A stretch of DNA of 60,384 bases from Bigelowiella natans CCMP2755 (GCA_000320545.1 ADNK01002135.1:15001-75384); one strand, 5' to 3'. Numbered from the stretch's first letter, positions 22,919 to 34,394 are shown. Numbers and translations: made by a program. The notes: a model not told the origin generated them from the sequence alone.

Positions 22919-24401
22919 GTGTAGATATCTCTCGCTAATAGCAACGAATTGATCCATAATATGTTCAATGCAAATCGTTATGGGGAAACATATGAACGTA
23001 CCACAGCTATTCGTGGAGAGGAGACCGGAACGCTCAGTGGGCAGGGGCTGCATCCTGGTGAGGAGTTGAAGGAGGAGGAGGAAGAAGAAGATGATGATGA
23101 TAATGATGATTATGATGGGGATAAGGATGATGGTGGTAGTGATCATAGTGTGCTCAGTCGTCCCAATTGTGATTGGAATCTCTTCCCCCTCCCTAATCCT
23201 CTTTCCCCCCCTCCCCCTCATCGTAGATTTCAGCGAATGATGCTCCAGTGGTTCGAATCTCCGGGCTGCTAGTTGAATGTGCCCAATCCCAGGTGTGCAG
23301 AGGGCGGAGCCTCCTTCCTCATACATTATCTATGATGATGATGATGATGGTGGTGGTGATAGTGATGAAGAAAAAGAAGAAGATGTTCGTCTTCGACAGC
23401 TCTTAGTACTATTATTATTATCATCATTATTATTATTGATAATGATAATAAAACTGTAACGTGTTGCTTGCTTACACAGCTAGAGTCTGTGAAGGCTGAG
23501 CGCTTTGGCCCAGTGTTGATTCGGAGACTGGAGGACACTGTAAGTCCCTCCCCTCTTCCAATGGAAAAGAATAGGAATAGAGCTCAATCTCAAAAGAAAG
23601 ATAAGCATAAGCACTTGACGGATGTGCGGGGCCTGAAGCAAGAGCAGCAGCAGCAGCAGCAGCACACACCTGGAAACAGCAACCCTCCCCCCTCTGATGA
23701 CATCGGTAGCAGCAGCACTCTGCAGAACAAACACACACGATTCGAATCTGCAGTGAAACACTTGGGTGATATCATCGCGGATGATTTCAAGGAACCGACT
23801 ACAAAGGCGGCAAGGGAGGCCGCAGCAAAGGAAAGTCTTCAGCGACGACAAGGAGGGGTCACAACCACTGGCAAAGACAGCAGCATCTTTGGCGAGGTCC
23901 ATGGCCAACTGACAGAGTTGCGAACGATGCACGAGCTGATGCAGGTGATCCAATCTAGTGAAAGAAGAAGCACGAATGAAACAATTCAAAACGCCAAAAC
24001 GCGCATGTGTGCATGCACTGCCTAGAGGAGAAAAGTGGTAGGCTGTCAGCGCATCATGAGCGCAAGTTCACCGGGGTGCTTCTTATTGTAAATTTCTCAG
24101 AACACCGGTGAGGATTTCTCGAAGCTTTCCAGAGAGATCACAGGAGAGAGAGAGAAGCAAACGGTGAACAGGCCAACAAGACATCACAGCACAACTCGTC
24201 CTACTCGTGGAACGCAAGGGGGTAGGCGTGGCAGCGCCCATCACAGCGACGGAAAATGGAAAAGAAAACGATTTGGAATCCATGGCAGTGGTCAGAGGAA
24301 TTTCAAGCGACGAGGCTCCACTGAATCTTCCGGAAGGTGATGTCAATTTAGCTGTTCTTCACATCTTGCAGAATTGTTACCAACATGCACGTCATCCATG
24401 A
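17380..24401 (+). CDS. Unidentified large multi-exon gene region (one or two genes), low-complexity exons
   Basis: Several plus-strand stretches look like real exons with GT..AG borders, but I recognise no family. Ordered pieces: a basic/acidic exon ending ...DDAYDALEVVE at about 17730; an exon about 18000-18120 ending NKGDFVMYKG; a very long exon from about 18540 starting GQSYGITFPEDPERGANTPW and holding Gly, Thr, Glu and Gln runs, then a compact segment near 20260-20430 (MSWTSFLCDPLRIIKKDSR, GIDIRILNQRHPLSPGAALL); about 20650-20757 (LHFNLGTEALSTVPLRFW); about 21060-21470; about 21937-22035 (EWAMFGVEELKNRMMMTL); about 22280-22410 (SLAGIRILRVDMPICVDKV); about 22530-22842; about 22930-23160; about 23230-23290; and 23480-24030 with a poly-Gln run. 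A final frame ends at 24401. Short conserved-looking islands in disordered linkers suggest a large nuclear scaffold, but that is only an impression. Confidence 0.4.
17786..17875 (+). repeat. 12-bp minisatellite TGTGTGTGTTTC x4 followed by (GT)n
   Basis: Four near-perfect copies of a 12-bp unit, a GT run interrupted at regular spacing by TTTC, then a perfect GT run. It starts about 55 bp after the donor GTAAGATC (about 17730). Confidence 0.9.
20567..20601. repeat. (AT)n microsatellite
   Basis: Perfect AT run after a 14-bp poly-C run at 20491-20504; both lie in the presumed intron after the long low-complexity exon. Confidence 0.92.
20764..20840 (+). repeat. (GTA)n then (CAT)n array at a presumed splice donor
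   Basis: The exon ending GGTGATAAGAG appears to be followed by the donor GTAGCA at 20758-20763, which continues as more than ten GTA units (20764-20799), then CAT units to about 20840. The repeat unit equals the first three donor bases. Confidence 0.75.
22126..22156. repeat. C7T-type homopolymer-rich repeat
   Basis: Three to four units of CCCCCCCT; similar poly-C or poly-G runs are scattered through this gene region (13411, 13441, 14932, 20161, 21704). Confidence 0.9.
22873..22915 (+). repeat. (GT)n microsatellite downstream of a presumed donor
   Basis: GT run of about 21 units, about 30 bp after the donor GTGTTTATC near 22842. Confidence 0.92.
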
Positions 24402-24603
24402 AACTGAACTCACAGCGCACCAAGTTGCTTGCAGCCGGTGAACTTCTTCCTCTTCTTCTTCTTCTTCATCTTCGACACTGCGATGCCATGTGTGCCATGC
24501 TTCTTTAGCGTAGTTGTGACAAATCGATGCTGCAGACCAGAATCCATTATGTTGATTCATGTCACTCTTTCTGCTAGACATGATGTTGCACATGTGAACG
24601 CAT

Positions 24604-24608
<5 letters not shown>

Positions 24609-24638
<30 letters not shown>
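24609..24638. repeat. (CA)n microsatellite, intergenic
   Basis: CA run in the 500-bp gap between the unidentified gene and the minus-strand GNAT gene. I see no gene between 24402 and 24904. Confidence 0.92.
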
Positions 24639-24640
<2 letters not shown>

Positions 24641-24904
24641 CGCATGTGTGTGCGCGCGTGCTGCCAACCCACAAGCGTACCGCAGATTCACGTTTGGCTA
24701 ATTGGGCATATGATCGAAGACACGCACGAGAGCTTACATGTTCGCCATCATGAATTGACGCTCCAAGTACGATATGTTGTTAGCGAAGCACACTCAGCGG
24801 AACACTAGTTGGCATGCGAATGTGCAGCAGTGTCAAACAAAGTTTGCGCTCTCCATCATTGAGTTTTATTCCCATCATTCGTGCATGGCATTATCATCAC
24901 TATT

Positions 24905-25806
24905 CTAAGAAAACCTGTCAAACTCCTTGCAAAGTTTGACTATCACGTGATTCTCAAACGATTCCACAATGCCCCTCTCAGTTCTCTCGTGAATGGAATG
25001 AGAATAGCTCGGCACTTTATTCGCCTCACAGATGGTAAGCCTACTGCTTTTCACGACGCCTGGAGTGAGCTCGATGCATTGAAAGGCTCCTTCGTGGACT
25101 TCAGGGCCATCCTTCTCCCATCGAAAGCCGTGTAGCTTTGCATCTTCAAATCCAAATCGGCCATAGTATGCGGGACTACCGAGCACGAATACCAGATCGA
25201 CACCTTGAGAAAGGCATGCTTCTAACCCAGCTTCCACCAGCTCTGAACCGATTCCCTGACGTTGCATATTTGGCACCACTCCCAAAGGTGACAGCTGCAC
25301 TGCTTTGATGGCCTGGAGAAAAACGAGATTTTCAAAGCAGAGGTAGCAACTATCATAGAGCTGAAAAAACGGGTTCCAAACAGTTGGGCAATTTTCATCG
25401 ATGATCTACGAGGAGGGGAAGGTGAGGGTTCGCTTACGCCTTGTGAAATCGGTTGCCGCTCAGCGATGGTCATAGCTCCACTGGACTGAAGGTTATGTGG
25501 GCGACAACGCGGCGATGATGATCCACTGCGACCTTAGACGACCAAGCGCCCATTTGCCCTGAGTTCATCAACGAGGCCGGCGACGAGGAGACCTTCCCCG
25601 CCTCCATATTTTTCCTCAAACGCCTCAGTGTGCACCTTCCTCACAGAGCTTACATCTTGGATTCTTTCATCTCGAATGTGTAGTGCAGCGGTGCTTCCAG
25701 CGGCCAAAACGCGAGAGCTCGTGGAGCCCATTCGCAGAAGGTTCTTTCTTATTTCCGTTCTTTCTATCAATCCGATTCTTCCGTTTTTAACCGTGAATCT
25801 TTGCAT
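24905..25806 (-). CDS. GNAT-family N-acetyltransferase (YhbS-like), about 3 exons
   Basis: First exon from ATG 25806 to about 25540 contains the N-terminal GNAT half (IRDERIQDVSSVRKVHTEAF, GLLVAGLVDELRANGRLVV). A middle exon near 25530-25430 carries VVAHITFSPV, the beta4 strand of the family, although its borders are unresolved. The last exon, from about 25310 to TAA 24905, begins AIKAVQLSPLGVVPNMQRQG and holds the acetyl-CoA binding motif RQGIGSELVEAGL plus the family hallmark GSPAYYGRFGFED. This matches YhbS-type acetyltransferases, which transfer acetyl from acetyl-CoA to an amine; substrate unknown. The C-terminal tail after IELTPGVV is longer than in bacterial members and may include intron sequence. 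Confidence 0.8.
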
Positions 25807-26199
25807 ATTTTCACGATATAATTCTTCCGAAACGGACCTTTCAAATTCGTCGGTTTTTGCCGAAGCAGCCGAGGATTTTGACGACCCTGAATAGGATCAT
25901 TTTTCATCGTTGAAACATCTAAAGTATTCTTCTCATAGGAGCAACATCGCAGGGACAGAACGGACGTTCAGATACTGCACGTCGGACCGAACCCGAAAGA
26001 GACTAGGAAGAGGCGGGCACACTCTCAGAAAACATGTATGTATGAGAGAACTGACGATGGGGAAACACACTTCTTCTTCTTCTCCTATTGATGGTTATTT
26101 CCTCATGTTCTTGCTTGGCGTGGATATGTTCTTCTTTTCTTCGGTTGATGGGAATCATCTGAGATCATCATATCTGCATTGCCGCCACACACACTACAG

Positions 26200-27740
26200 G
26201 GATTTGTCCGTGCAAGATAATGGTGTTGCCGTTCTAACTATGAGTTTCGGGCCTAAGGGGGGGAATCTATTCTGCCCTTCTCTAATAGCAGGTGCGAAAA
26301 ATCCTTCCTTATCCTCCTCCTCCCCCTTTCCATCTCGAAACAAACAGCGTATCTAACTAATATCAGAACTGGACAAGATTATTACGGCTGTTGAATCTGA
26401 TGCTCGAGGTAAACTAAACACCAAAGCCAGCACAAACGCCTCGAAACGCACCCACTATTAAAGTTTTCCTTAAGATTATGAGCGAAGCTAATAATAAAAT
26501 GACCATGCTTTTTGTACGTTTAACAGTTTCCGCATTGGTCATTACCGGCAAGGTATTGATTTACATGCATTCCAGAGGCAAGTTAAAGAGAATACCTCGG
26601 GCGATGAAGGGGGGCTAAGTTGAATGAAAAGGGAGAGATGGGAGAGAGGAAGGGAGAGAGAATAGCTTTGCCGCTCACTATGTTCACTGTACTGCCCCCC
26701 CTCGCCTCGCGGCGTTTCTTTCTCAGGGGAAGTACTTTTCCAATGGGTTAAATACCAAATGGCTGCAGAAGAATGTAGTATGGGCGCCAGCCATGGTAAT
26801 ATCCTCTTACAGGCTTTTTGCCCGAGTGCTCGCTCTTGGAGTCCCAACAATCGCAGGTAGGACTTGCAAAACAACAACAAGAACACCATCTCGAGATCAG
26901 TGTACGCGACCACTTGTATGATGATGCACATGTGGTATATGTTATACCTACAGCTATAAACGGCTACGCTGTTGGAGCGGGTTTCTTCCTTGCCCTTTGC
27001 TGCGACCACAGGATAATGGTGAAAGGCAAGGCCTCCACCGCCAATAAAAAGAGCCAAGCAGACTACTTCCTTCGCCTTCCGGAGGTAGTAATATAGTAGT
27101 TGTAGTTGCTGGTGTTGCTCTTTCATCGGCTGCTCATATTGTTGAACGATACCATTTGCTCCAAAAGTAATAATTAGTTGGTGGATTTGGAAAAAGGATC
27201 AGAACATCCCTTATTACTATGCATCATCCGCATTTCAACGTGTCTTATAGAAAACCATTAATCATTGTTTCAACTCCTTTTTTCTCTGAATGAACAAACA
27301 CCCTCGCACCCACATGCATAAATATAACACACCAGCTCGATCTAAAGATGCCGTTGTCCCCTGGCTACACCGCAATAGCAAAATGTAAGTTACCAAAACG
27401 TGCTCTCCGGACGACAGTACTCACGGCAAAGCGATGGACCCCGATGGAGGCTCTATCATCGGGCATTATCGATCGCGTTGTGAGCAGTAAAGACCTTCTC
27501 CACACGTGTGTTGCATTCGGTCACGAGCTTGCTGGCGGGGGGAGAGTTGAAAGGAAGCGAAATGTTTACTCAATGCTCAAGCGTGAAATCTATAGCGAGT
27601 GCTATGAATCGCTGACGAGCTGGTTTGCAATGCCTCGAATGGTTGCTACCCTGGGCAGTTTGGCCGTGCGCGGCATCTTTTTGCCGAAGAAGGCCAAATC
27701 TCTGCACAAGAAGAATGCAGCCCTCAAATCGAAGCTCTAA
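26200..27740 (+). CDS. Peroxisomal enoyl-CoA delta-isomerase/hydratase family protein (crotonase fold), PTS1 SKL
   Basis: Phase-checked exons: 26200-26291, 26367-26408, 26527-26552, 26727-26856, 26954-27084, 27336-27740 (274 aa after a short unresolved 5' exon). Text matches crotonase-type enoyl-CoA isomerases: VAVLTMSFGPKGGNLFCPSL, SALVITGKGKYFSNGLNT, GVPTIAAINGYAVGAGFFLA, CCDHRIM, RLPELDLKMPLSPG. The protein ends ALKSKL, a canonical type 1 peroxisomal targeting signal, so it probably acts in peroxisomal beta-oxidation of unsaturated fatty acids, moving double bonds to the trans-2 position. GTAATATCCTCTTACAG inside exon 4 looks like a 17-bp intron but is in frame and not a multiple of three, so I keep it as coding. 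The start is likely just upstream of 26200. Confidence 0.88.
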
Positions 27741-27839
27741 TTACAGGAGGGGCTTCCTGCACTCACCCATCAATACAGTACCGTCTGAAGATGATGGATG
27801 AATATGTCGTACAACACTTGTGAACGTTCGTCTCGAAAA

Positions 27840-28230
27840 TGCACCCACTGTGTATGTATAGCAGTTATCTTGACTATCAGGCCCGTAGCATATTAGAGCG
27901 CAGTCTTAGTGTCGTAGCCGCTACACGATCGACAGCACCGCGGGCACTACATCATCACATACATGTGTTTGCTTCAAGTTGTGTACGTATCGGAGCACCT
28001 GGTCGCCAGCGCAGACACACTCAACGCACAGTCTTCTCCCATATACTTATGTGCATGCATGCATACGTGATGAGCGCAACATCCCCGCAAGTGCATCATG
28101 CACTTCTCTAGCTACACTTACGTTGCACTCGTACATTGACGTACGCCGCATTATTGAGCTTTTGCATGCGCAAAATATTGCATATGCTAGTATGTATGCA
28201 ATATGCAAAATTCTATTGACCATTATATGA
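27840..28230. repeat. TGCATGCA-rich decayed repeat segment
   Basis: Downstream of the isomerase gene: ATGTGCATGCATGCATACGT (28049-28068), repeated CATGTG and GCATATGC motifs, no convincing frame. Same texture as the other segments listed. Confidence 0.4.
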
Positions 28231-28685
28231 CCCAGTTAGGGTTTGCAAGAATGGGAGTAGTAGTGACGACATTGGATTCGGGAAATGCACATGCAGCTTG
28301 CATGTGTTCATAGCTCAGTTTGGGTGTGAATGGCCTCTTTTGGATGGATGATTCATGAAGCAAAAACAAAATCACATGCTCGAGACTGCATTTCTTATCT
28401 GCGATGTGGACGACAGCATTGATACAAGGCAAAGCATCATCCTTCTCTACATCCTCCATGCAATTGTCCTAGACTCAATCGTCATGTTGTTTGGAGCCCG
28501 ATGAAGCACGTGCAAACTTCAGCCAAAAGGCAAGAATAATTAGCGGCACAGCGGTTAAAAGTCGCCTGTGAGCAAAAGCAATGTTTCGAAAGTGTATGAT
28601 TAAAAATTCCATAAAATTCTTTTATTCGGCCACGAAGCATACTCGTCCGCCCTCTACTACAACTATTATAACAACTGCTACTGCA

Positions 28686-28717
<32 letters not shown>

Positions 28718-29767
28718 CACTGCTACCCCTTACACCGATATCACACATGAGCTGGTAACCACTTCATGAATCATTATCATTGTTATTATTATTATCATTA
28801 TTGTTGCTAGTAGTAGTAGTAGCACTAGCAATGACCATGTTATCGTATCCGCATGAATTAAGAGGGACAACACAAGTCCAGCGAGCAGCCCGTACGCTTT
28901 TCCCACCCCCCCCAAATGATATGTCACCTGAAGGATCGATATTCAACGGCGGCAAACAAACCAACAGCACAACGCAGCTCCCACTGCAATGGAGAAATAG
29001 AAACGACGCCTGCCTTACTAAAACCAGCAGCTACTATTACCACCTACTTCTCACCTTTCCTACGACTATTCCTCCACACGCAGTGGACATCAAAGGCAGC
29101 ACTGTGTATCTATCGAATCCATCGAAGAACGAAGAATTCAAAATACGCTGCCCGTCGCCTATGCCGAGCACGTAGGCCTCGCATAAGAGCTGAAGTGTGA
29201 AGAGGGAAAGGAGGCGGGGTAAGGATAACGGTGATACTACTGCTGACGATGACATCAACGTGTATTGAGCAAATGATGAGGAGATGATTGGTGACGGAAG
29301 AAGAGGAAGAAGAAAAAGAAGTGGAAAATAGTTGATGGCGACCTTTAATATAAGAAAGCAAGCCGAGAAGAAACCCTAAACAACACACGTACAGATTAAT
29401 GCTGTATCTACCGATAGAGCTATTTCGGTTTGGAGTGTCATCGTCACCGATGATTTCCCCCATCCATGCCAAGAATGTAACGAAGATAAGTTGTTTTTTG
29501 TGTGATTGGGATCAAGTCTCAAGATTCCAGAACTTATCACTATGACAGACATACACACGCACGCATTCGCAATGTTGCCAACACGAAAATTACGAGTTCT
29601 GCAGACATCAGGTAGCTGTTTCTTTCAAGCCTTTGCAGGTTGTATTGCATCTGCCATGGTATAGTGCCGATAAACATGGTGAGTGTCGAGGAGATATATG
29701 GAGGAGAAGATCATCACTGCACGATGTGGAGGTAAAGGGATGGATGGTAATATTACGAAACGCCTCC
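28231..29767. other. Unresolved region downstream (3') of the transporter-like gene
   Basis: Minus-strand frames at 28223-28459 (start MEDVEKDDALPCINAVVH) and 29400-29480 (around WMGEIIGDDD) could be further exons of the transporter-like gene or a small separate gene; I cannot connect them by phase. Contains a (TAC)n run near 28685-28712 and stretches of TTATTA/CATTAT. Confidence 0.3.
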
Positions 29768-30000
29768 AAAGAATTCCCATAAAGCAAGAAATAACAAGAT
29801 AATATAATGTGAAAGTCATGACATAGAAATTCCATTTAGCTTCATACGCCATGGCCACATGATGATGATGATGATGATGATGATGATCATAATTATCATA
29901 ATATACTACCACTGTAGACGCGACACCGGATATTGCTCCCGCCACTAATGTCAACCCAATGCCGACTAACCGGCTCTGAATTTCGTCGTCTACATAGATG

Positions 30001-30040
<40 letters not shown>

Positions 30041-30671
30041 GTATGGCTGCTTGTGCGGTGTGTTATGCATCAGCGGCGGACGATATTTTGCACAGCTAGC
30101 CTAGTAGCAGGAGCAAACATCATCAGATTTATTGCTCATTCTTCCAATCCACTAATAGCCTTTTGTACGTCCTCGGAACGCGTGCTGGTTTGCGGTATCA
30201 GTTTTCATTTTACAATGGCGTCTCATCATCTCGACGACGATACGAATTGTGCCGCAGCAGAAACCATGTGTGACGCAGAACATAGAATACCAAAGTGACT
30301 GTTGGTACTTATGATGATGACGACGATGATGTTGTTGTTGTTTTATGGCTTGGAACATGCACCGCCAGTATACCTGTCGTAGTTTGCTCATCGAATTTGG
30401 TAGGATCTGTTGATACCTGTTTAGATGATAATAAATGACAGCACCCCTTCTTAGTATTTGCAGGGGAGAACAAGTTATTTTAAGATCTCCTGAGTAATAT
30501 GTTGCTTGCTGTATTATCGCTTTGCGCAAAAGCACACTCTCTTTCTTATCTGCCTGCTGTTGCTGTTGGCAATGGCTCTGCTACTGCTGCTCGCCGAGGA
30601 ATACGTTTGAAGCGTAACATGATTAGATTCTGATCCCTACACATCTGTCTATTTTCAATGTGTACTGCATT

Positions 30672-30708
<37 letters not shown>

Positions 30709-32204
30709 TATATATGCACGTATTCGCAAGGTATTATTCACATCGTACAAGGAGTGTCGTGAAGATGATTATCCCGAGCGATGCAATCTGATGGTGAACG
30801 ACAGTTGTTGGTTTAAACAATACTTGCTGCATGAACTCTATGCACAACCACTCTTATCATCAAACGCCACAACCCACCAGACCTGTGCAGGCCTAAATTT
30901 TTCTTCCAGGAAGATGTACACGAATACTGCGTTCCAAATTAGCTTGCTCTGAAATGTGTTGATTCGGTAGTGAATTGAGGGAGAGGGGGATGGTATTACA
31001 ATAATAACCTTCGTGAAAAGGGGAGGATCTATCTCTGGATCTATGTCGTATGGTGTGGATCAAATGACTCTCTATTTCCTTGATTAATATACTGATCATG
31101 TGGGTTCATTAGAGCTGCTCGCCTCTCCATTTCCTCTCCCACGTCACACACAATTACTTGATTCAAGATGTTGTACGTGAGTCCGTCGATCTTGTTCATA
31201 GCTACTATCGTCAGAAGATTCTGTACCTATTTATTCCAGCGGTATAGGGATGATGATGGAGGAAACGTATAGGTTGTTCAAAGGATAGCTAATATTCCTT
31301 CCAGGACACGCCACACTGACATCCCAACTAGTCACAAATCTCTCGTTTTCTTCGTCACGCAAGTGTCGTCTTACAGCCTACAACATAGTTTATCTTTGCG
31401 TAACAGTATCCATTCCTTTTGGTCTTCCTACCGCGTAGAGCATCGCAGGAATCCCAGCAGTGGCGATGCTGATAATGAGGGACGGGGCATCATCGGTATG
31501 AAAAGGAATGGTAGCACGATTTAAATAGAACCCAAACTATGCATGGTGTACTGTATTTTAGATTGGAGTGTTTCTGCAAAAGATACCTTTTCTTAAGTGA
31601 CCAGTTCCTGACTATCTCGCCGCCACTAAAGCAGTAATGACGACATGAAGTCAAAGAGATGACGAGGAAGAGGGAAAAAACATATCAATTTGTCTTCACC
31701 TTTTCGTAAAGAATAAGACAGCCTGCATGCCGAAGATAACTTTCAAAACTCCTGGATCGTTGTAAACATTAGAAAGGGGAGGGAAGCTGCTCTATGATTT
31801 AATGGTGGACGTCCATGCGCCATTCTCCTAGGCTATGTGCTGCCATTCTGTGTATTTTGGTTCAATCAACCAGACCTACCTTCTTGCACGATTACTGCAG
31901 CAGAGCTAATGACCTGAGAAGGGAAAAAAACTCATCATATATCACGTTCAATCACCGAGAATCGTAACCTCGGATAAATCAGTGAAAATTTCCCAAGAAT
32001 TTGGGTACAAAATTAGTACCATGGAGGAGGCGAATGTTGAGGTCATCAGTGGCTGAAACCCGGATCTGACACACCATGATGGAGGATTGTCGGTGCATAT
32101 GTGAGTGAATTTGTAAATATTCGTATTCTGGGCTATTAAAACGCGACACGTAACTGCAGGGCCAGCAGGGAAAGCCATCCCCAAGCTTCAAACCCGCCCT
32201 CCAT
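29768..32204 (-). CDS. Nucleotide-sugar-transporter-like multi-pass membrane protein (DMT superfamily), multi-exon
   Basis: Start ATG 32204 (MEGGFEAWGWLSLLALQL). Further minus-strand exons: 31913-31880 (VISSAAVIVQE) joined in phase 1 to 31751-31700 (GVLKVIFGMQAVLFFTK); about 31495-31430 (LIISIATAGIPAMLYAV); about 31205-31155 (AMNKIDGLTYNILNQ); about 30952-30880 (SKLIWNAVFVYIFLEEKFR); about 29975-29768 (GLTLVAGAISGVASTVVVYY ... KWNFYVMTFTLYYLVISCF). The order IPAMLYAVQN-like, NKIDGLTYNILNQ, SKLIWNAVFVYI matches the central helices of SLC35-type nucleotide-sugar transporters, which exchange sugar nucleotides for nucleotide monophosphate across Golgi or ER membranes. Exons between 30870 and 30000 and the C-terminus are uncertain. 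A (GAT)n repeat at 29857-29886 encodes a run of nine His in a loop between two membrane segments. Confidence 0.6.
30005..30034. repeat. (GT)n microsatellite in an intron of the transporter-like gene
   Basis: On the minus (sense) strand this is (AC)n just before the acceptor of the exon at 29975. Confidence 0.92.
30673..30707. repeat. (CA)n microsatellite in an intron of the transporter-like gene
   Basis: On the sense (minus) strand this reads (GT)n, about 170 bp after the donor near 30880, consistent with the donor-side GT bias seen in plus-strand genes. Confidence 0.92.
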
Positions 32205-32990
32205 CGCTCAGAGTGTGGTCTCAAAACCTGGTGACATCATCAAAGAGGAGGTGAATTGTGCCCAAATGGCGTAACACAGGGCGTGTAAATTCAAAGGTGG
32301 TTGGCACCACAAAGATAGTTACCCAAGAGTAGACACGACCCCTCCCCGACTGAGTCAGCCAATGTGCCAGACAAGCGCCGGCAAAATGAAAGTCGATCAG
32401 TTTTCCATTCCTTCAATCTGCGACAATGAAATGTGATTGTCGCACATTCTACACTTCTAAACCGTTATATTCGTGTCGCAAAAAATGCAATAGGGGTGAA
32501 CACTTGCAAACGACTTGTGATGTGGGATTCATTCATAAAAAAATCCTTGTATTTTGTGGAACATACACGCCTGGAAGAACTCTACATAGAAGCTGTAATT
32601 GGGATTCTCCCTTTTGGTGATCGATTTTTGCTTCACACACGGGTTCGCTTCAGAACGCATTACTTTTTCGCCTTTTACTAAAAAGTACCGTGGAGCGGAT
32701 CACTAAATGTGATCTCGAGTTTTTGGCGATCTTTGATCGTACAACGTAAATTTTTGTTTTTTCATGAAATTTTTTCCGGCATACATTTTCCGCATAAACT
32801 TCGAGCAACCTGCACACATCATCGACTTTGCGAATTTGGGGGACCAATGCTGGTTGGGTTAAGGGATGAGAAATGAAAGAAATCTCAATTTCACCTAAAC
32901 TTCACCATTCCTTCATTTTCATTAGTAAGCCTGGAATCCCAGGGACAATGATCATTGTGAGGGTTTGCCAAGGAAGAATTACGGCCTCTT
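32205..32990. other. Intergenic between divergent transporter gene and U1 gene
   Basis: No recognisable coding sequence. Should contain the promoter of the minus-strand transporter gene and the snRNA promoter. I see no clear TATA box or proximal sequence element upstream of 32991. Confidence 0.4.
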
Positions 32991-33171
32991 ATCACTTACC
33001 TGGCAGGCCAGTACTTCTTGGAAGTTTCGCGGGTGATCACTAAGGCCCGGCTGGTAGGAGCTAGTACCCCATTGCACGCCGGGGCTACAACCTCCTAGTG
33101 GAGTCGGCTACGCCGGCCTCACACTGCATAATTTTTGGTAGAGGGGCTGTGCGCTATGCGCCGGCCCCGCA
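32991..33171 (+). ncRNA. U1 spliceosomal snRNA
   Basis: The 5' end carries ACTTACCTG (32994-33002), complementary to the 5' splice site consensus. GATCACTAAGG (33034-33044) matches the U1-70K binding loop I (GAUCACGAAGG in animals). CCATTGCAC (33070-33078) is the U1A loop II core AUUGCAC, flanked by a GTACCCC/GGGGCTAC stem. ACTGCATAATTTTTGGTAG (33122-33140) contains the Sm-protein site. A terminal hairpin GGGGC...GCCCC (about 33144-33169) is stem IV. The total of about 180 nt is close to the 164 nt of animal U1. It pairs with donor sites in pre-mRNA to start spliceosome assembly. The 3' end is set by the end of stem IV. The predicted 5' terminus reads ATCACTTACC rather than ATACTTACC. Confidence 0.95.
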
Positions 33172-33396
33172 CAAATTGAAACACACCCACAAACTTTCCG
33201 ACGAACACTTGCTAGACACCTGAGGTAGTCCCTCGAGTAGTCTCTGGAGATTCTCGAGATGAAGCACATCTGGGCGTCAATTTTCTGCTCTTTCCCAGAA
33301 ACCGAGCCCTCTCACCTGGGCGTCAAAAACCATCTCTTCACCCTGGCGTCAGTCACAGCCCGACACAACTCAAATTTCGTTGAACTGGAATTCCAA

Positions 33397-34394
33397 ATGA
33401 TTGCTCTAGCTCTCCTTCTCACCCTTCCATTAGCTCTCCCCTTCCCTGTTCCTGAGATTCAGCTCTCCAGTAGCGTCTTTGAACACCTCAACAATGCTTC
33501 AACTCCCCAAGGTACTGATCCAGATTGAGTTTCGTACCAAAAATACCTTCGTAATCGAAGACGAAGATTTGGGTCCCGTCGGCTGGTTGACATGGGTCGT
33601 ACATTGAAGTAGTGATTGACCACAGTTTGTTTTGATGTATCTCTTTTCTGTTTGCAATGTTGCAATTAGACTTGAAAGATCAGCTCGCAACCTCTGAAGT
33701 ACTCCCTCATTTAAGGGTTTTCTTCAATGCATCGGCCCATGCAATCGAGGTTGGTACTGATGATGTATCAGTATCGGGAAGCATCCCTACCCAGACTGTT
33801 GACCCGTCCTGCCATCATACTGTAACCGCGATAAACCCCAGAGGCACGGCCAAGATACTGAATGACTCCCGCCTGATGTTTGGTGTCTCTAATATCTCTT
33901 GGAAGTCTGTTGAGATCTTCGCAGATGCACGATTAGATTCTGTGCTCGATGTTTACTCTGACATCCGGGTAAGGCTTGGGAAGCACGTGTTTGGGCACCA
34001 CTGTACGCAGATTGCACGGAAGACGGTCGGTGTTGACGTAGTTTCGCACGGAACTGTTGGGCTTGGGTTAAACTTCACAGCCTCGAACGCCCGCATTGAG
34101 AGGTCTACCAACACCTCATCAAACTACGAACTCGTATTCAACTTCGAGTGCGATTCCGTAGCTCTCGTGCTTTCCTGGGATGTGGAGGAGGTCAAAGCGA
34201 ACAATTGCAAACTGAAAATCCTCGGTATTGATATTTTGAGTTATTGTGGATACCTTGAGAAAACCATTAAGGACGGAGCGAACAAGCTATCAACTGAGAT
34301 CATTAAGATCAACGCTCCAAAGATTGCAGCCAAAGTAGAAAGCGCTCTCAACACTGCCATCGGAGGAACAGTGCGAATCCCAATTGGATTTTGA
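33397..34394 (+). CDS. Secreted, probably N-glycosylated protein of unknown family, two exons
   Basis: Exons 33397-33511 and 33670-34394, intron 33512-33669 (GTACTG..AATTAG, phase 1), 279 aa. The first about 17 residues (MIALALLLTLPLALPFP) form a signal peptide. Several N-x-S/T sites are visible (NNAST, FNASA, NISW, NFTAS, NTSS). The mature protein is beta-rich and soluble-looking, with a C-terminal amphipathic stretch KIAAKVESALNTAIGG. The layout (signal peptide, extended beta region, late amphipathic helix) is loosely like tubular lipid-binding proteins of the BPI/SMP type, but I see no diagnostic motif. The in-frame ATG at 33259 lies in a longer open frame; I prefer 33397 because it starts exactly at the signal peptide. 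Confidence 0.75.

Noticed and set aside
22601-23326. Minus-strand 241-codon frame over the unidentified gene
   Set aside because: It is antisense to plus-strand exons and is filled with Thr-His and Ile runs from the GT and GAT repeats; no family resemblance.
26797-26813. A 17-bp intron in the isomerase gene (GTAATATCCTCTTACAG)
   Set aside because: Its ends fit splice consensus, but removing 17 bp breaks the frame, while keeping it preserves a family-like sequence.
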